This document shows positions 37,010 to 45,781 of a stretch of 60,770 bases of DNA, piece after piece. Each line of letters opens with the position of its first letter. Within the stretch, counting starts at the first letter, position 1. Source of the stretch: Kamptonema formosum PCC 6407 (GTDB lineage Bacteria; Cyanobacteriota; Cyanobacteriia; Cyanobacteriales; Microcoleaceae); assembly GCF_000332155.1 (NCBI RefSeq), contig NZ_KB235904.1, positions 506,208-566,977 on the forward strand. The letters run 5' to 3'. The notes under the pieces are model-generated. The model made no database searches and was not told where the DNA came from. It worked only from the letters and a program-made list of their open reading frames with translations. Position numbers and translations under genes: made by a program.

Positions 37010-39761
37010 AGTCACTAATTAACTGCGGCTCTACATTACCATTATCTGCGATCGCTAATTCTAACCACTGTTCATCTAAACGCTTACAGCGAATCTCGAT
37101 TTTTCCTCCCGATACCGAACGGCGGCAAGCGATTACTAATAATTCATAAACTACCAACTCTAACTTAATACTGTCTCCGCGAATGCTTAAAACTTGTCCA
37201 GAAGGTAGCGCCGAATTACTTTCTCGATAAACTTGTAACTGAATATTAGATTGCTTCACTAGCAAGTCTACACGCTCAAGCGATCGCCTCAACAAACTAG
37301 CCACCGCAATCACTTCCACTGCATTGTGTAACCGCCACTGTTCCTGCTTCAGCAATAAATTAGTCGAGGCTAGAGCATTCCCAATCTGCCGTAAAAGCTG
37401 CTGATAGCGCAAAGTTGTCAAAGTATCCTTCTGTTCCTTCCCCGGTAAAGCCGCAGATTGGCTTAACTCTCCCAACTGCTTCACCCCCGACCCCACAGTA
37501 CGATAAAGTTCCTCCAAACGGCGCTGTTTGTACCAATTGAGCCATTCCAATTCCTCTCGCTGTGATTCCAGTGTTGCTTGTACAGTCAAGTAGCGACGCG
37601 ACCAAGCTAACTGAGCTGCCAAAATACTCAATAAATCCACCGAAAGTTCTGGCCAGGGACGACCTTGAGCATCGGCGGCTAAGACAATTCCCGTTGGTTC
37701 GTGTTCCGGGGCCGTCCGCAGCGCTACCACCAGAATTTGACTAATACCGGGACTGCGGAGCCACCGTTTAGTTGCCAGTGGTAAATCGCTCATATTCAGA
37801 TGCAGCATTCCACTAGCTTTGAGAGCATTTTGAATCAAAAAATCTGTCTGAACTGGAATATCCACATTCAGATTCAGTGCAAACAAAGGACTAGCAGCAG
37901 CACTGGCGGCAATTTGTCCCTCTTTTGCCCCCGCAGTCCAGGTTATTAAAGCTACCAGAGGACAACCTACGGCCTCGGCAATGTGCTGAGTAAAGCTACG
38001 CTCTAGCTGCTTTTGAGGTATGTTTTCGCGTGAGTTTGATTCTCCTCCAGAGAATTGTTGCAGGAGTTGGTCTGAGTGTGCCTGCCACAAAATCGCTAAA
38101 CCTGATTCTAGGGTTTGGTAAAATTTGTGTTGGTTTTGGATTTGTTGCTGAAGTTCCCACTGGTGGATAATTAGGCCGAGCTGTTGACTGGCGATCGCTA
38201 CCAATTCTCGCTCAGATCGGTTCCAAGTTCGTGCCGCATCGTGACCAATAACCACCAAACCTTCCACAGAGTTTAAATTGGTATTTTCTTTTTCTTCCTT
38301 CTTCCTTCTTCCTTCTTCCTTCTTCCTTCCAGTGCTGCAAACCAAAAGCGATCGCGCCCCCTGTTCCCCCAAAGCATCTCGCCAAGCTGCCAATCGCTTG
38401 TCCTCTTCCCAATTTTCGATCGCCATTGGTTGGGCACTTTCTTCAAACACCTTAAGTTCTGACGCATCCAAAGCTTTCAAGGGAGACGCTAACTTGCGGC
38501 GATTGGGAGGTTGATTCTGCCAGATAATTTCAAACTGACCCCGATCCGGTTCCCGTAGCAGTAGCAAAAAGTGTTCGGCGCTGAGGCGATCGCATAATTT
38601 CTCGGATGTAGTTTTCAAAGTCTCCAACCAATCAGCATCACTATAAATAGCACGAGCCACCCCAGCAGTTAAATCGCGATCGAGTTCAACTTGTCGAATC
38701 TTATCCTCCATCTCCGACAGAGGAGCCGTCAGACCTACCAATTGAGCCGCACCCCGCAGATAACTTTTTTCATCTTCCTGCCAAATCCGAGGTTCATTCG
38801 CCTCCACCGCCAAAAAGCCCAAAAGCTCTGTTTCCAAGATAATCGGAGCCGCCAATAGGGAACGAGCGCGAATTTGCTGCATCAGTCGCCCCGTAACTTC
38901 GCTTCTGAGGGAACTGTGGGACTCTCCAATCCAGACAATTTGCTCGTTAGCAAGAGCCTGATAAAATCCCCCCAAATCTTGCACCGTGATCCCACTTGCT
39001 GGTCTGTTACCCGCTCCCAAACCGGGCGCAACCTGACGGTTACTGACTCTACGCCAGAAATAGCGCCGTTCGCGCTCGAACCAGTAAACATTCGTCCGTG
39101 CTGGTTCGATAAATTGGTGGGTTTGCTCGACTACTGCCTGTAGACAGCGATCGAGGGAGCGGATTTTGCCCAACTGCGAAATCAGCGTTAGCAGCGGTTC
39201 GTCGGGATGCCTCGCCTGTTGTCGCTGCCAATCTGCCTCGATTTGGTACAGCGCCGCCGCCAGCGCCCCAAAAATCACGCTCATCTGTGCTTTTTCCCCA
39301 GCTTTGGGTGACAAACCCCAGGTTTCAGAACCGAGCAAAACCACGCCGTAGCAGCGATCCTTGTAGCGGAGGGGGAAGATGATAGTACCCCGCACATCGA
39401 AGGTCTGAGCAGCTTTGCGCCATTCTCCCGCCCGTGTTTCTTCTCGCAAGTCGGGGATGCTGACGGGCCGAAGCTGAATCACGACTTGCTCTAGCAAGTC
39501 TCCGGGATTGAGGGTAAACCGTTGCTTGAGAAATGTAATCTCACCTTTGGGTACAATCCCTCCTTTGCCAAACAAGCGATGACCTGTGCGATCGTACAAA
39601 CCAATCCAAATTACTTGGTAGTCCTCGAACTCCGTTTGCAGGTAATTTAGGGTTGCCTCCAGTAAAACGTCTACATTCTCTTCTTCTCTGAGGGTTTGGA
39701 GGACGCGCTCTAAGCTAATGATTTGTTCCTCAATATCCTTCTGCTTTTGTTGCTCGTCCAT
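36924..39761 (-). CDS. Multi-GAF sensor protein with degenerate, truncated kinase domain
   Basis: A 945-residue cytoplasmic sensor with about four GAF domains (roughly 20-175, 190-355, 370-545, 555-715), a linking helix and a C-terminal kinase-like part. The dimerisation helix (LEWLNWYKQRRLEELYRTVG) lacks the usual H-E/D-L/R phosphoacceptor. The ATPase part has an N-box-like VVYELLVIACRRSV and the G1 motif AIADNGN, but ends 25 residues later with sequence read from the antisense of the neighbouring gene. A GAAGGAA array inserts a KKEEGRR-type stretch at ~477-492 in the third GAF domain. It may bind ligands or light-sensitive cofactors but is unlikely to be an active kinase. Confidence 0.75.
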   Translation of the reverse strand: MDEQQKQKDIEEQIISLERVLQTLREEENVDVLLEATLNYLQTEFEDYQVIWIGLYDRTGHRLFGKGGIVPKGEITFLKQRFTLNPGDLLEQVVIQLRPVSIPDLREETRAGEWRKAAQTFDVRGTIIFPLRYKDRCYGVVLLGSETWGLSPKAGEKAQMSVIFGALAAALYQIEADWQRQQARHPDEPLLTLISQLGKIRSLDRCLQAVVEQTHQFIEPARTNVYWFERERRYFWRRVSNRQVAPGLGAGNRPASGITVQDLGGFYQALANEQIVWIGESHSSLRSEVTGRLMQQIRARSLLAAPIILETELLGFLAVEANEPRIWQEDEKSYLRGAAQLVGLTAPLSEMEDKIRQVELDRDLTAGVARAIYSDADWLETLKTTSEKLCDRLSAEHFLLLLREPDRGQFEIIWQNQPPNRRKLASPLKALDASELKVFEESAQPMAIENWEEDKRLAAWRDALGEQGARSLLVCSTGRKKEEGRRKKEEKENTNLNSVEGLVVIGHDAARTWNRSERELVAIASQQLGLIIHQWELQQQIQNQHKFYQTLESGLAILWQAHSDQLLQQFSGGESNSRENIPQKQLERSFTQHIAEAVGCPLVALITWTAGAKEGQIAASAAASPLFALNLNVDIPVQTDFLIQNALKASGMLHLNMSDLPLATKRWLRSPGISQILVVALRTAPEHEPTGIVLAADAQGRPWPELSVDLLSILAAQLAWSRRYLTVQATLESQREELEWLNWYKQRRLEELYRTVGSGVKQLGELSQSAALPGKEQKDTLTTLRYQQLLRQIGNALASTNLLLKQEQWRLHNAVEVIAVASLLRRSLERVDLLVKQSNIQLQVYRESNSALPSGQVLSIRGDSIKLELVVYELLVIACRRSVSGGKIEIRCKRLDEQWLELAIADNGNVEPQLISDFNYSPSKTRPIVKVKKMFLASGSNLVRG
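38285..38331 (-). repeat. In-frame GAAGGAA heptamer array in the GAF protein
   Basis: About five 7-bp units; on the coding strand GAAGGAA translates with a 7-residue period (GRRKKEE). It lies in a loop before SVEGLVVIGHDA. Confidence 0.8.
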
Positions 39762-39936
39762 TGCTAGCTATCCCCCAAACTGTGTAGAATTACAAATTGA
39801 AAATTAAAAATGTAAGAACGAATAATAATGATTAGCAATAATACCTAATAGTAGAATTAATACTTTGGGGCTATTTTTCTTTCATTTTTTATTTTTACTT
39901 ACTTTTTGCTGACTTAATTACTCTAGGATAGATAAC

Positions 39937-41232
39937 TTGGATATTTATAAATTGGCTCTACGCCCTCTTTTATTTTCTGGATTAAAAGCCGATCCTGAGT
40001 GGCTGCACGATCGCCTGATGGAAATAATCGACTTTTTGGGTAAAGCTGATAGTAGTGGGCCAGTGCGTCCGCTTCTAGTTCAATTAGAGCAATCTTTGGG
40101 TAAGAAAGATACTCGTCTAGAACAAACCCTCTGGGGACTGAGGTTTAAAAATCCTGTGGGTTTGGCTGCGGGTTTTGATAAAAATGCTTTCGGGGCTGGT
40201 ATTTGGGAAAGCTTTGGTTTTGGCTTTGCGGAAATGGGCACTGTAACTTTGCAAGCTCAACCGGGGAATCCTCGCCCTCGCTTGTTTCGCTTGGGGACGG
40301 ATAGTGCAGTCTTAAATCGTATGGGGTTTAATAATCAAGGCGCAGTCGCGATCGCAACTCGCTTAGAAGGATTGAGGAGAGGGGAGCGGGGGAGCGGGGG
40401 AGCGGGGGAACTCTTGAGCGGGGGAGCAGGGGAGCAGGGGAGCGGGGGAGATGGGGAGGATGGGGAGGATAGGGAGGATTTAACTTCCTCATCTCCCTCA
40501 TATCCCCCATCTCCTCTGCTCCCCCGCCCCCCTGCTCCCCTGCTCAAGAGTTCCCCATTCCCGTTAGGGATCAATCTTGGTAAATCTAAGGTGACACCCC
40601 TAGAAGAGGCTTCGACAGACTATTTAGGGAGTTTTAAGTTGCTCAAGGATTGGGGGGATTATTTTGTGGTAAATGTGTCGTCACCTAATACGCCAGGGCT
40701 GCGATCGCTTCAAGATGCCGACCAATTAAGCACAATTTTAGAGGGATTACAACAGGAAAATCGCGCTCTTAAGCCAATTTTAGTCAAGATTGCGCCCGAT
40801 TTGGAGTGGGAGGCGATCGCATCTGTCATTAAATTAGCTCAAACCTACGAACTCGCAGGTATTGTCGCTACTAATACTACTATCCGCCGCGATGGACTCA
40901 AAACTCAAATATTGCCGCAAACGGGCAAACACATAAGCGAAGAAGCTGGAGGGATTAGCGGTACTCCCGTGCGCGATCGCTCTACAGAAGTGATACGGTT
41001 TATTTGGCAGCAAACTCAAGGCCAATTGCCAATTATTGGCGTGGGCGGTATTTTTACCGCTGAAGATGCTTGGGAAAAAATCGCGGCTGGGGCAAGTTTA
41101 ATTCAAGTTTATACTGGTTGGATTTATGAGGGGCCCTGGATGGTGCGGCGGATTTTAGAGGGATTGTTACAAAAGTTGGAAGAAAGAGGTTTGAGTTGTA
41201 TTTCTGAGGCCATAGGAATAGACGCAAATTAA
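39937..41232 (+). CDS. pyrD: Dihydroorotate dehydrogenase (quinone), class 2, with repeat insertion
   Basis: Oxidises dihydroorotate to orotate using FMN and the quinone pool, membrane-associated through its N-terminal helices ([20 protein letters not shown], typical of class 2). The catalytic Ser is in [15 protein letters not shown], with FMN-binding [22 protein letters not shown] and GVGGI-TAEDA. Between RLEGL (residue ~146) and [10 protein letters not shown] (~209) about 60 residues of G/E/D-rich then P/S/L-rich sequence replace a loop that is only a few residues long in the family. Start TTG 39937, after AGGATAGA. Whether the enzyme works with this loop is unknown, but the rest is intact. 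Confidence 0.93.
   Translation: MDIYKLALRPLLFSGLKADPEWLHDRLMEIIDFLGKADSSGPVRPLLVQLEQSLGKKDTRLEQTLWGLRFKNPVGLAAGFDKNAFGAGIWESFGFGFAEMGTVTLQAQPGNPRPRLFRLGTDSAVLNRMGFNNQGAVAIATRLEGLRRGERGSGGAGELLSGGAGEQGSGGDGEDGEDREDLTSSSPSYPPSPLLPRPPAPLLKSSPFPLGINLGKSKVTPLEEASTDYLGSFKLLKDWGDYFVVNVSSPNTPGLRSLQDADQLSTILEGLQQENRALKPILVKIAPDLEWEAIASVIKLAQTYELAGIVATNTTIRRDGLKTQILPQTGKHISEEAGGISGTPVRDRSTEVIRFIWQQTQGQLPIIGVGGIFTAEDAWEKIAAGASLIQVYTGWIYEGPWMVRRILEGLLQKLEERGLSCISEAIGIDAN
40375..40556 (+). repeat. In-frame foldback low-complexity element inside pyrD
   Basis: 9-bp GGGGGAGCG and GGGGAGGAT units are followed by a CCCCTGCTCC-type C-rich arm. A perfect 13-bp inverted repeat frames the core: GGAACTCTTGAGC (40407-40419) and GCTCAAGAGTTCC (40542-40554). 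Total length keeps the frame open. Confidence 0.85.
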
Positions 41233-41255
41233 AACTATAAATAGAAATAATGTAG

Positions 41256-41319
41256 GGTGGGCGCTCGCCTCAACCATCTATCGATGAAAGTAACAAGCTC
41301 GAAGTTGCGAGCGCCCACC
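41256..41319. terminator. Hairpin repeat after pyrD
   Basis: GGTGGGCGCTCGC (41256-41268) and GCGAGCGCCCACC (41307-41319) are perfect 13-bp complements around a ~38-base loop. It is a dispersed repeat that may stabilise or end the pyrD transcript. Confidence 0.55.
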
Positions 41320-41351
41320 AAACCCGCTGGCTGTAGCAGAGTTTTAGAGAA

Positions 41352-42155
41352 ATGGTATTATATGAAATGACAGACAAGCGCAACTATGTACCTAAAAATC
41401 AATCTCAGTCTTGGGAAAATTACATAAATCCCGTTTCTAATTCTACTTTTTGCCTTTTACTGATAACCTTTGATTCTATGCTATCTAAATGGTTTTTACT
41501 GCAAGGGCGCTCTATTTTTTTGTTATTGATAGGGTTGGCAATCCTAACACCGATAGGGTTAAACTATTATGTAAAAATATTTACCAATTCCTACCGCTAC
41601 AACGATCCTGCCAATATTCCCCCTGAAAATGTTGCCATCGTTTTTGGAGCCGGAGTCTGGGCAGATGGCACACCTTCCCCAATGTTAGCAGATCGAGTGC
41701 AGGCAGCCGTCGATCTATACAAACTGGGTCGTATTCGCAAAATCTTAATGACAGGAGATAACAGCAGCCCTTACTACAATGAGGTGAAAGCAATGATGAT
41801 TTACGCTGAGGAAAAAGGTGTACCAAACAGCGATATCACTTTGGATTATGCAGGCTTCAGCACTTACGAAAGTTGCTATCGGGCGAAAGAAATTTTTGGT
41901 GTGAAACAAGCCGTTTTAATTACGCAATCTTATCACTTACCACGCGCTGTTTACACTTGCCGTGCGTTAGGGGTAGAAGCAGTGGGTTTAGGAACACCTG
42001 ATTGGGGAAAATTCCGAAATAATTCTATGATTCAGTATAGCGTGCGCGAGGTATTTGCAGTGGTCAAGGCGCTCTGGGAGGTTCACATTACTCGTCCAAA
42101 ACCCACTTTTATGGGGTCATTTGAGGGGATTCCAGGAATAGAAGATCGTAATTAA
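41352..42155 (+). CDS. SanA/YdcF-family (DUF218) membrane protein
   Basis: One membrane helix (FLLLIGLAILTPIGLNYYV) is followed by a periplasmic DUF218 domain with the typical blocks VAIVFGAGVWADGTPSPMLADRV, ILMTGDNS, LDYAGFSTYES and LITQSYHLPRAVYTCRALGV. SanA and ElyC relatives affect envelope barrier function and peptidoglycan or enterobacterial antigen metabolism; the reaction is not known. The first ~42 residues are atypical, and ATG 41478 (MLSKWFLLQGRS) is a likely alternative start giving the family's usual length of ~225. Confidence 0.85.
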   Translation: MVLYEMTDKRNYVPKNQSQSWENYINPVSNSTFCLLLITFDSMLSKWFLLQGRSIFLLLIGLAILTPIGLNYYVKIFTNSYRYNDPANIPPENVAIVFGAGVWADGTPSPMLADRVQAAVDLYKLGRIRKILMTGDNSSPYYNEVKAMMIYAEEKGVPNSDITLDYAGFSTYESCYRAKEIFGVKQAVLITQSYHLPRAVYTCRALGVEAVGLGTPDWGKFRNNSMIQYSVREVFAVVKALWEVHITRPKPTFMGSFEGIPGIEDRN

Positions 42156-42199
42156 AAATGTAAGACAAATATCTTGACAGTTAAGACATTTTGAGTTCC

Positions 42200-42310
42200 A
42201 CCAAACTCGCTGATTCTATTCCCATCTCCCCCATCTCCCCCACCTCCCCCATCTCCCCTATCTTCCTCTTCTTTCCCTAGCCCCTAGCCCCTAACCGCCT
42301 TGGCGGTTGC
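42200..42310. repeat. C-rich array running into the end of a small gene
   Basis: CCCCATCTCC and CCCCTAG units (about 42222-42292) pass into the AACCGCCTTGGCGGTTGC palindrome (42292-42309), which encodes the last residues and stop codon of the minus-strand gene. Confidence 0.75.
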
Positions 42311-42523
42311 GATATCTGCCAGAGCCCAAGTTAAACTTGTCATCGCTAAACGGGCAAAAGCTTTCACACGCTCGTTTTGGGCAGATTCAATGATTTCAAT
42401 TACGGTTGTCGGTTGAATAGTCATAGGTAATTCCTGGGCGGTTTCCGCTGAGTCTTCTAACTGAGATTTTGCACAAGATTCCGGTAAGCTAACTATCGGT
42501 ATTTGATTTAGTTCTGTGGTCAT
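42284..42523 (-). CDS. Small hypothetical protein with repeat-encoded C-terminus
   Basis: 79 residues from ATG 42523, which is chosen because an AAGGAGG ribosome-binding site lies 11 bases upstream; an earlier start would place that site inside the gene. It begins TTELNQIPIVSLPESCAKSQ, a composition like the N-terminus of small cyanobacterial peptides with a Cys, and continues with a helical segment (VIEIIESAQNERVKAFARLA). The final ATAKAVRG and the TAG stop come from the dispersed palindrome and CCCCTAG array. The natural C-terminus may have been replaced. Function unknown. Confidence 0.55.
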   Translation of the reverse strand: MTTELNQIPIVSLPESCAKSQLEDSAETAQELPMTIQPTTVIEIIESAQNERVKAFARLAMTSLTWALADIATAKAVRG

Positions 42524-42790
42524 AGTCGGAACCACCTCCTTGAGTTCTTCCAGACATACCACTATCTACAATGATGCTCTATTTCTATCCGGTATTTGGT
42601 GATGAAAATTTATGGATACCGTGACAATTCTCTAAACTCTCAGTGACCCATATCACTAAAATCTTATTTTTACTTAATCCTAATTTTTGACCAATACTGG
42701 TATAGTTAAATTCACTAGCCAATCATTCAACCGTACTCTCTAGCGGTAATTCAGAGTTTGGCAACTGCAAAACTGAGGGGCAAACAAAAA

Positions 42791-43429
42791 ATGGCAATTT
42801 ATCTAGATTCCGCTATTATATCTGAAGCTCAAGCAGCGAGTAAGTTCGGTTGGATATCGGGAATTACTACTAATCCCACACTTTTAGCGAAGACAAATTT
42901 ACCACCAGATACGACACTTCAGAAACTGGCACAACTGATTTCTGGGGAGATATATTATCAGCTTATGGCCTCTGATTTTGAGGGTATGGTAGCAGAAGGA
43001 AAAGCGGCATTTGCATTAATTGGACGGCAAACCGTGCTCAAGGTTCCGGCGACGGCGGCGGGTTTCCAGACAGTGGCCTATTTGTCGCCGGAGATTCCTT
43101 GTGCGGTGACGGCGATATACGGTGCGTCGCAGGCGGCGGTATCCGCAGCAGCGGGGGCTAAATATGCGATCGCTTATGTGAATCGCGCCACCAGGCTTTT
43201 AGGGGACGGTTTCGCCTTAGTGCGGGATATGGCAAGTGTACTCAGGGGAAGCAATACGGAGATTTTGGCCGCGAGTGTGAAATCACCAGCAGAAGCAGTG
43301 GCAACTTTACAAGCGGGTGCAAACCATTTGACGCTACCATTTGACGTATTGCAGGCGATGGCAGTTCACGAGTTATCGCAGCAAACTGTTGATGAATTTG
43401 CAAAGAATGGTCGGGGAATTTTGGGGTGA
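42791..43429 (+). CDS. Transaldolase-family aldolase (fructose-6-phosphate aldolase/TalC-like)
   Basis: Small (212-residue) transaldolase of the FSA/TalC type: a class I aldolase forming a Schiff base with Lys84 in TVLKVPAT. It opens AIYLDSAIISEAQAASKFGWISGITTNPTLL, with the TTNPT motif of the family, and has TAIYGASQAAVSAAAGAKYA and GFALVRDM. Start ATG 42791 is preferred over TTG 42758. It may cleave fructose-6-phosphate or act as a minimal transaldolase; the sequence does not separate these. Confidence 0.88.
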   Translation: MAIYLDSAIISEAQAASKFGWISGITTNPTLLAKTNLPPDTTLQKLAQLISGEIYYQLMASDFEGMVAEGKAAFALIGRQTVLKVPATAAGFQTVAYLSPEIPCAVTAIYGASQAAVSAAAGAKYAIAYVNRATRLLGDGFALVRDMASVLRGSNTEILAASVKSPAEAVATLQAGANHLTLPFDVLQAMAVHELSQQTVDEFAKNGRGILG

Positions 43430-43492
43430 GCTCGTGTCGGATTGATTAATTTTTGTATCATTTCCAATTCAAAGTTTGTTCTCGTTACTTTT

Positions 43493-43771
43493 TCAATATT
43501 GGCGCGATCTTGAGTGGTGCGGAAGCGCGATCGCAAACTCAGTACCCACACCCAAAGTTGAATTACAAGTCAATTGATCGCCGTGTTTTTCCACCACAAT
43601 CGAATAACTAATTGACAACCCCAAACCTGTACCACTGCCGATCGGCTTCGTAGTAAAAAATGGCTCAAATATCTTATTTCGTACTGACTCACTTATACCT
43701 ACACCATGATCTTTAATGCGGATCGGTATCTTTTCTGGATCGGGAATTTCAGTCCGAATAATAATGGTAGG
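43493..43771 (-). pseudogene. C-terminal remnant of a sensor histidine kinase
   Basis: On the minus strand, without a start codon, the frame reads KPTIIIRTEIPDPEKIPIRI, then the G1 box KDHGVGIS, the F box IFEPFFTTKP and the G2 box GTGLGLSISYSIVVEKH, then GVGTEFAIALP and stop at 43493. This is the last ~90 residues of a HisKA/HATPase kinase. It begins only four bases after the holB stop, so the rest was lost by a deletion or holB was inserted into it. Confidence 0.85.
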
Positions 43772-43775
43772 TTTT

Positions 43776-44735
43776 CTAATTAATCATGCTCATCAACGTA
43801 CATTCCCAAACTAATCTTGACTGAACATAACCAAGTAAATATTGCCGCGCTTTCTCTAATATTTGAACGGGAGATTTTCTGATTTCTCCTGACAAAAATT
43901 GCCTCCAGTAACAATGTTGCAAATAATCTACTAACCACAATTGAGCTTCTGAATCTAAATTTTTATCAATTTCTCTTGCTAATTCCAAAGCTTCCCGAAT
44001 GCTCTCAGGTAGCTGCTGCACCTTCCGCAGCAAATTTTCAGGAATATCCCCAAGTTGCTGCCAAATTTCTATTGCTTCGCCGGGACTTCCCTGAGCCATT
44101 GCCATGATCTCTGGATGTGATACAATTTCCTGATTTCCAGTTTTCTGTAATACCTGCTTCATGGCATTTTTATCTAACCGATAAAACGGTATTCGTTGAC
44201 ACCTTGATACTAAAGTTGGCAATAAAGATTCAAAGCCAGGGGCAATTAAAATTAGCGTCGCTTTTCCCGGTTCTTCTAAAGTTTTAAGTAATCCATTTGC
44301 TGCACTTTCAGCCATTGTTTCTGCCTGTTCTAATACTACGACAGATCGCGATGCTTCTAAGGGTGGGCGACCGAGAAATTGTCCGATTTCTCGAATTTGT
44401 TCTAAGCGAATTTGCGGCGGTGCTTTTCGCTTCAATCCTGCGGCTTCTGCTTCTTTTGCTGATAATCGTTTACCTTGATGTAGATAAGTTGGTTCTATCC
44501 AGAGCAAATCGGGGTGATTGCGTTCTTGTATGCGTTTTTGGAGAGTAGCGATTGCTTTTGTATCGCCAAAGTTAGTAGAGAATAAAAGCTCAATAAAACA
44601 CTGAGCTGCTAAACTTCTCCCTACGCCGCGAGTACCAGCAAATAAATACCCAGGAGCAATTCGATTTTTAGCAACTGCCTGAGTTAACAATTCTACTGCT
44701 TGATTTTGACTGATGATTGGTGCAAAATAATTCAT
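43776..44735 (-). CDS. holB: DNA polymerase III, delta' subunit
   Basis: Clamp-loader subunit of the replicative polymerase. It opens NYFAPIISQNQAVELLTQAV and carries a degenerate Walker A (GTRGVGRSLAAQ, Arg in place of Lys, as in non-hydrolysing delta' subunits), an SRC-like motif in LVSRCQRIPF, and EQAETMAESAANGLLKTLEEP for the AAA+ core. The zinc-binding cysteines of other clamp-loader subunits are absent. Length 319 is normal. It follows tmk on the same strand, the usual tmk-holB order, but ~290 bp including a foldback element now separate them. Confidence 0.9.
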   Translation of the reverse strand: MNYFAPIISQNQAVELLTQAVAKNRIAPGYLFAGTRGVGRSLAAQCFIELLFSTNFGDTKAIATLQKRIQERNHPDLLWIEPTYLHQGKRLSAKEAEAAGLKRKAPPQIRLEQIREIGQFLGRPPLEASRSVVVLEQAETMAESAANGLLKTLEEPGKATLILIAPGFESLLPTLVSRCQRIPFYRLDKNAMKQVLQKTGNQEIVSHPEIMAMAQGSPGEAIEIWQQLGDIPENLLRKVQQLPESIREALELAREIDKNLDSEAQLWLVDYLQHCYWRQFLSGEIRKSPVQILEKARQYLLGYVQSRLVWECTLMSMIN

Positions 44736-44808
44736 TATAGTTGTTAATTGTTAGTTGTTAATTGTTAATTTTGGGTTGTTATTAGTTAGTTAGTTGTTAT
44801 TAGCTTCT

Positions 44809-44970
44809 GTCATTGCGAACGAAGTGAAGCAATCGCAAGGTCTGTAAGTCGCTAGACAGATATTGTGTGTCATCCTTAGCCAATTCAAGTACAATTCCGC
44901 TCAATTAACTTGTATCAACCCTAGAATTGAGTTTAAGCTATTGCGATTGCTTCGCTGCGCTCGCAATGAC
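44809..44970. mobile_element. 162-bp foldback element with 30-bp terminal inverted repeats
   Basis: The left end GTCATTGCGAACGAAGTGAA (44809 on) and the right end (44941-44970, ending CGCTCGCAATGAC) match as inverted repeats at 27 of 30 positions. It has no coding capacity and lies between tmk and holB. A shorter relative is at 24795-24859. Confidence 0.75.
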
Positions 44971-45028
44971 AACTAAGAGCCAACAACTAACAACTAACCA
45001 CTAACAACTACCTACTAACTACTAACTA
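44971..45028. repeat. TAACAAC heptamer array before the tmk stop
   Basis: CAACTAA/CTACTAA units run to the base before the tmk stop codon on the minus strand. Similar TTGTTAG units lie at about 44738-44800 on the other side of the foldback element. Confidence 0.7.
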
Positions 45029-45682
45029 CTAACAATTATATCCCCAATCTTTTAACTTGCGGGTGAAAATATGATGAATTTCCTCTGAAACTTCCTCTTC
45101 GCTACGATTAGCATCTACCCGGATAATGCGATCGCGATTTGCAGTAGCTAAGTCAGCAAAGCCTTGCTGTACCCGCCGATGAAATTCTAAATCAGCTTGC
45201 TCAATGCGATCGCTTACTCCCCGACGCTTCACGCGACGCAAACCTACCTCTACCTCAAGATCCAGCCACAAAGTTAAATCGCTTTGTAACCCCAGCGTTG
45301 CAATTTCATTGAGTTGGTTAATTAAACTCAAACTCAAACCGCGACCATATCCTTGATAAGCGATCGTTGAGTCAGTAAAGCGATCGCACAAAACTATCGA
45401 CCCCTTCGCTAACTCAGGTTTGAGTACAGCCTCGACGTGCTGAGCTCTATCCGCCGCGTATAGCAGTAATTCCGCGCGATCGCAGATATTTTCCCCCCCT
45501 GACTCCAATAGTAACCCTCGTAACCCTTTCCCTAAATCCGTACCTCCTGGTTCGCGAGTCACCACAATTTGTGGAACTTTGCAATGGTTCTCCTTTGACA
45601 ACAACCAAAGCCGCGATCGCTCGATTTGCGTTGTTTTTCCGCTCCCTTCGACCCCCTCAAATACAATTAACTTACCGTCCAT
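45029..45682 (-). CDS. tmk: Thymidylate kinase
   Basis: Phosphorylates dTMP to dTDP. P-loop FEGVEGSGKTTQ, dTMP-binding VVTREPGGTDLG, DRx motif LCDRFTDSTIAYQGYGRG and LWLDLEVEVGLRR. The LID region carries Arg residues (RVKRRGVSDRIEQ), the pattern of type II enzymes. Start ATG 45682, preceded by GAGGATAAGAAA, is better than the TTG at 45703. Length 217 is standard. Confidence 0.95.
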   Translation of the reverse strand: MDGKLIVFEGVEGSGKTTQIERSRLWLLSKENHCKVPQIVVTREPGGTDLGKGLRGLLLESGGENICDRAELLLYAADRAQHVEAVLKPELAKGSIVLCDRFTDSTIAYQGYGRGLSLSLINQLNEIATLGLQSDLTLWLDLEVEVGLRRVKRRGVSDRIEQADLEFHRRVQQGFADLATANRDRIIRVDANRSEEEVSEEIHHIFTRKLKDWGYNC

Positions 45683-45781
45683 TTTCTTATCCTCATGCCC
45701 CAATACATTGTTACTGCTCTGTAGTTCTCTGTCTTCTTCGATATGATGGGGAGGTTTGATGCCTCACGCCTGGAGTTTCCT

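Noticed and set aside
41352-41477. Extra N-terminal residues of the SanA/YdcF protein as a second membrane or signal domain
   Set aside because: The segment is polar with a short hydrophobic patch and is better explained by an upstream in-frame ATG; the real start may be 41478.
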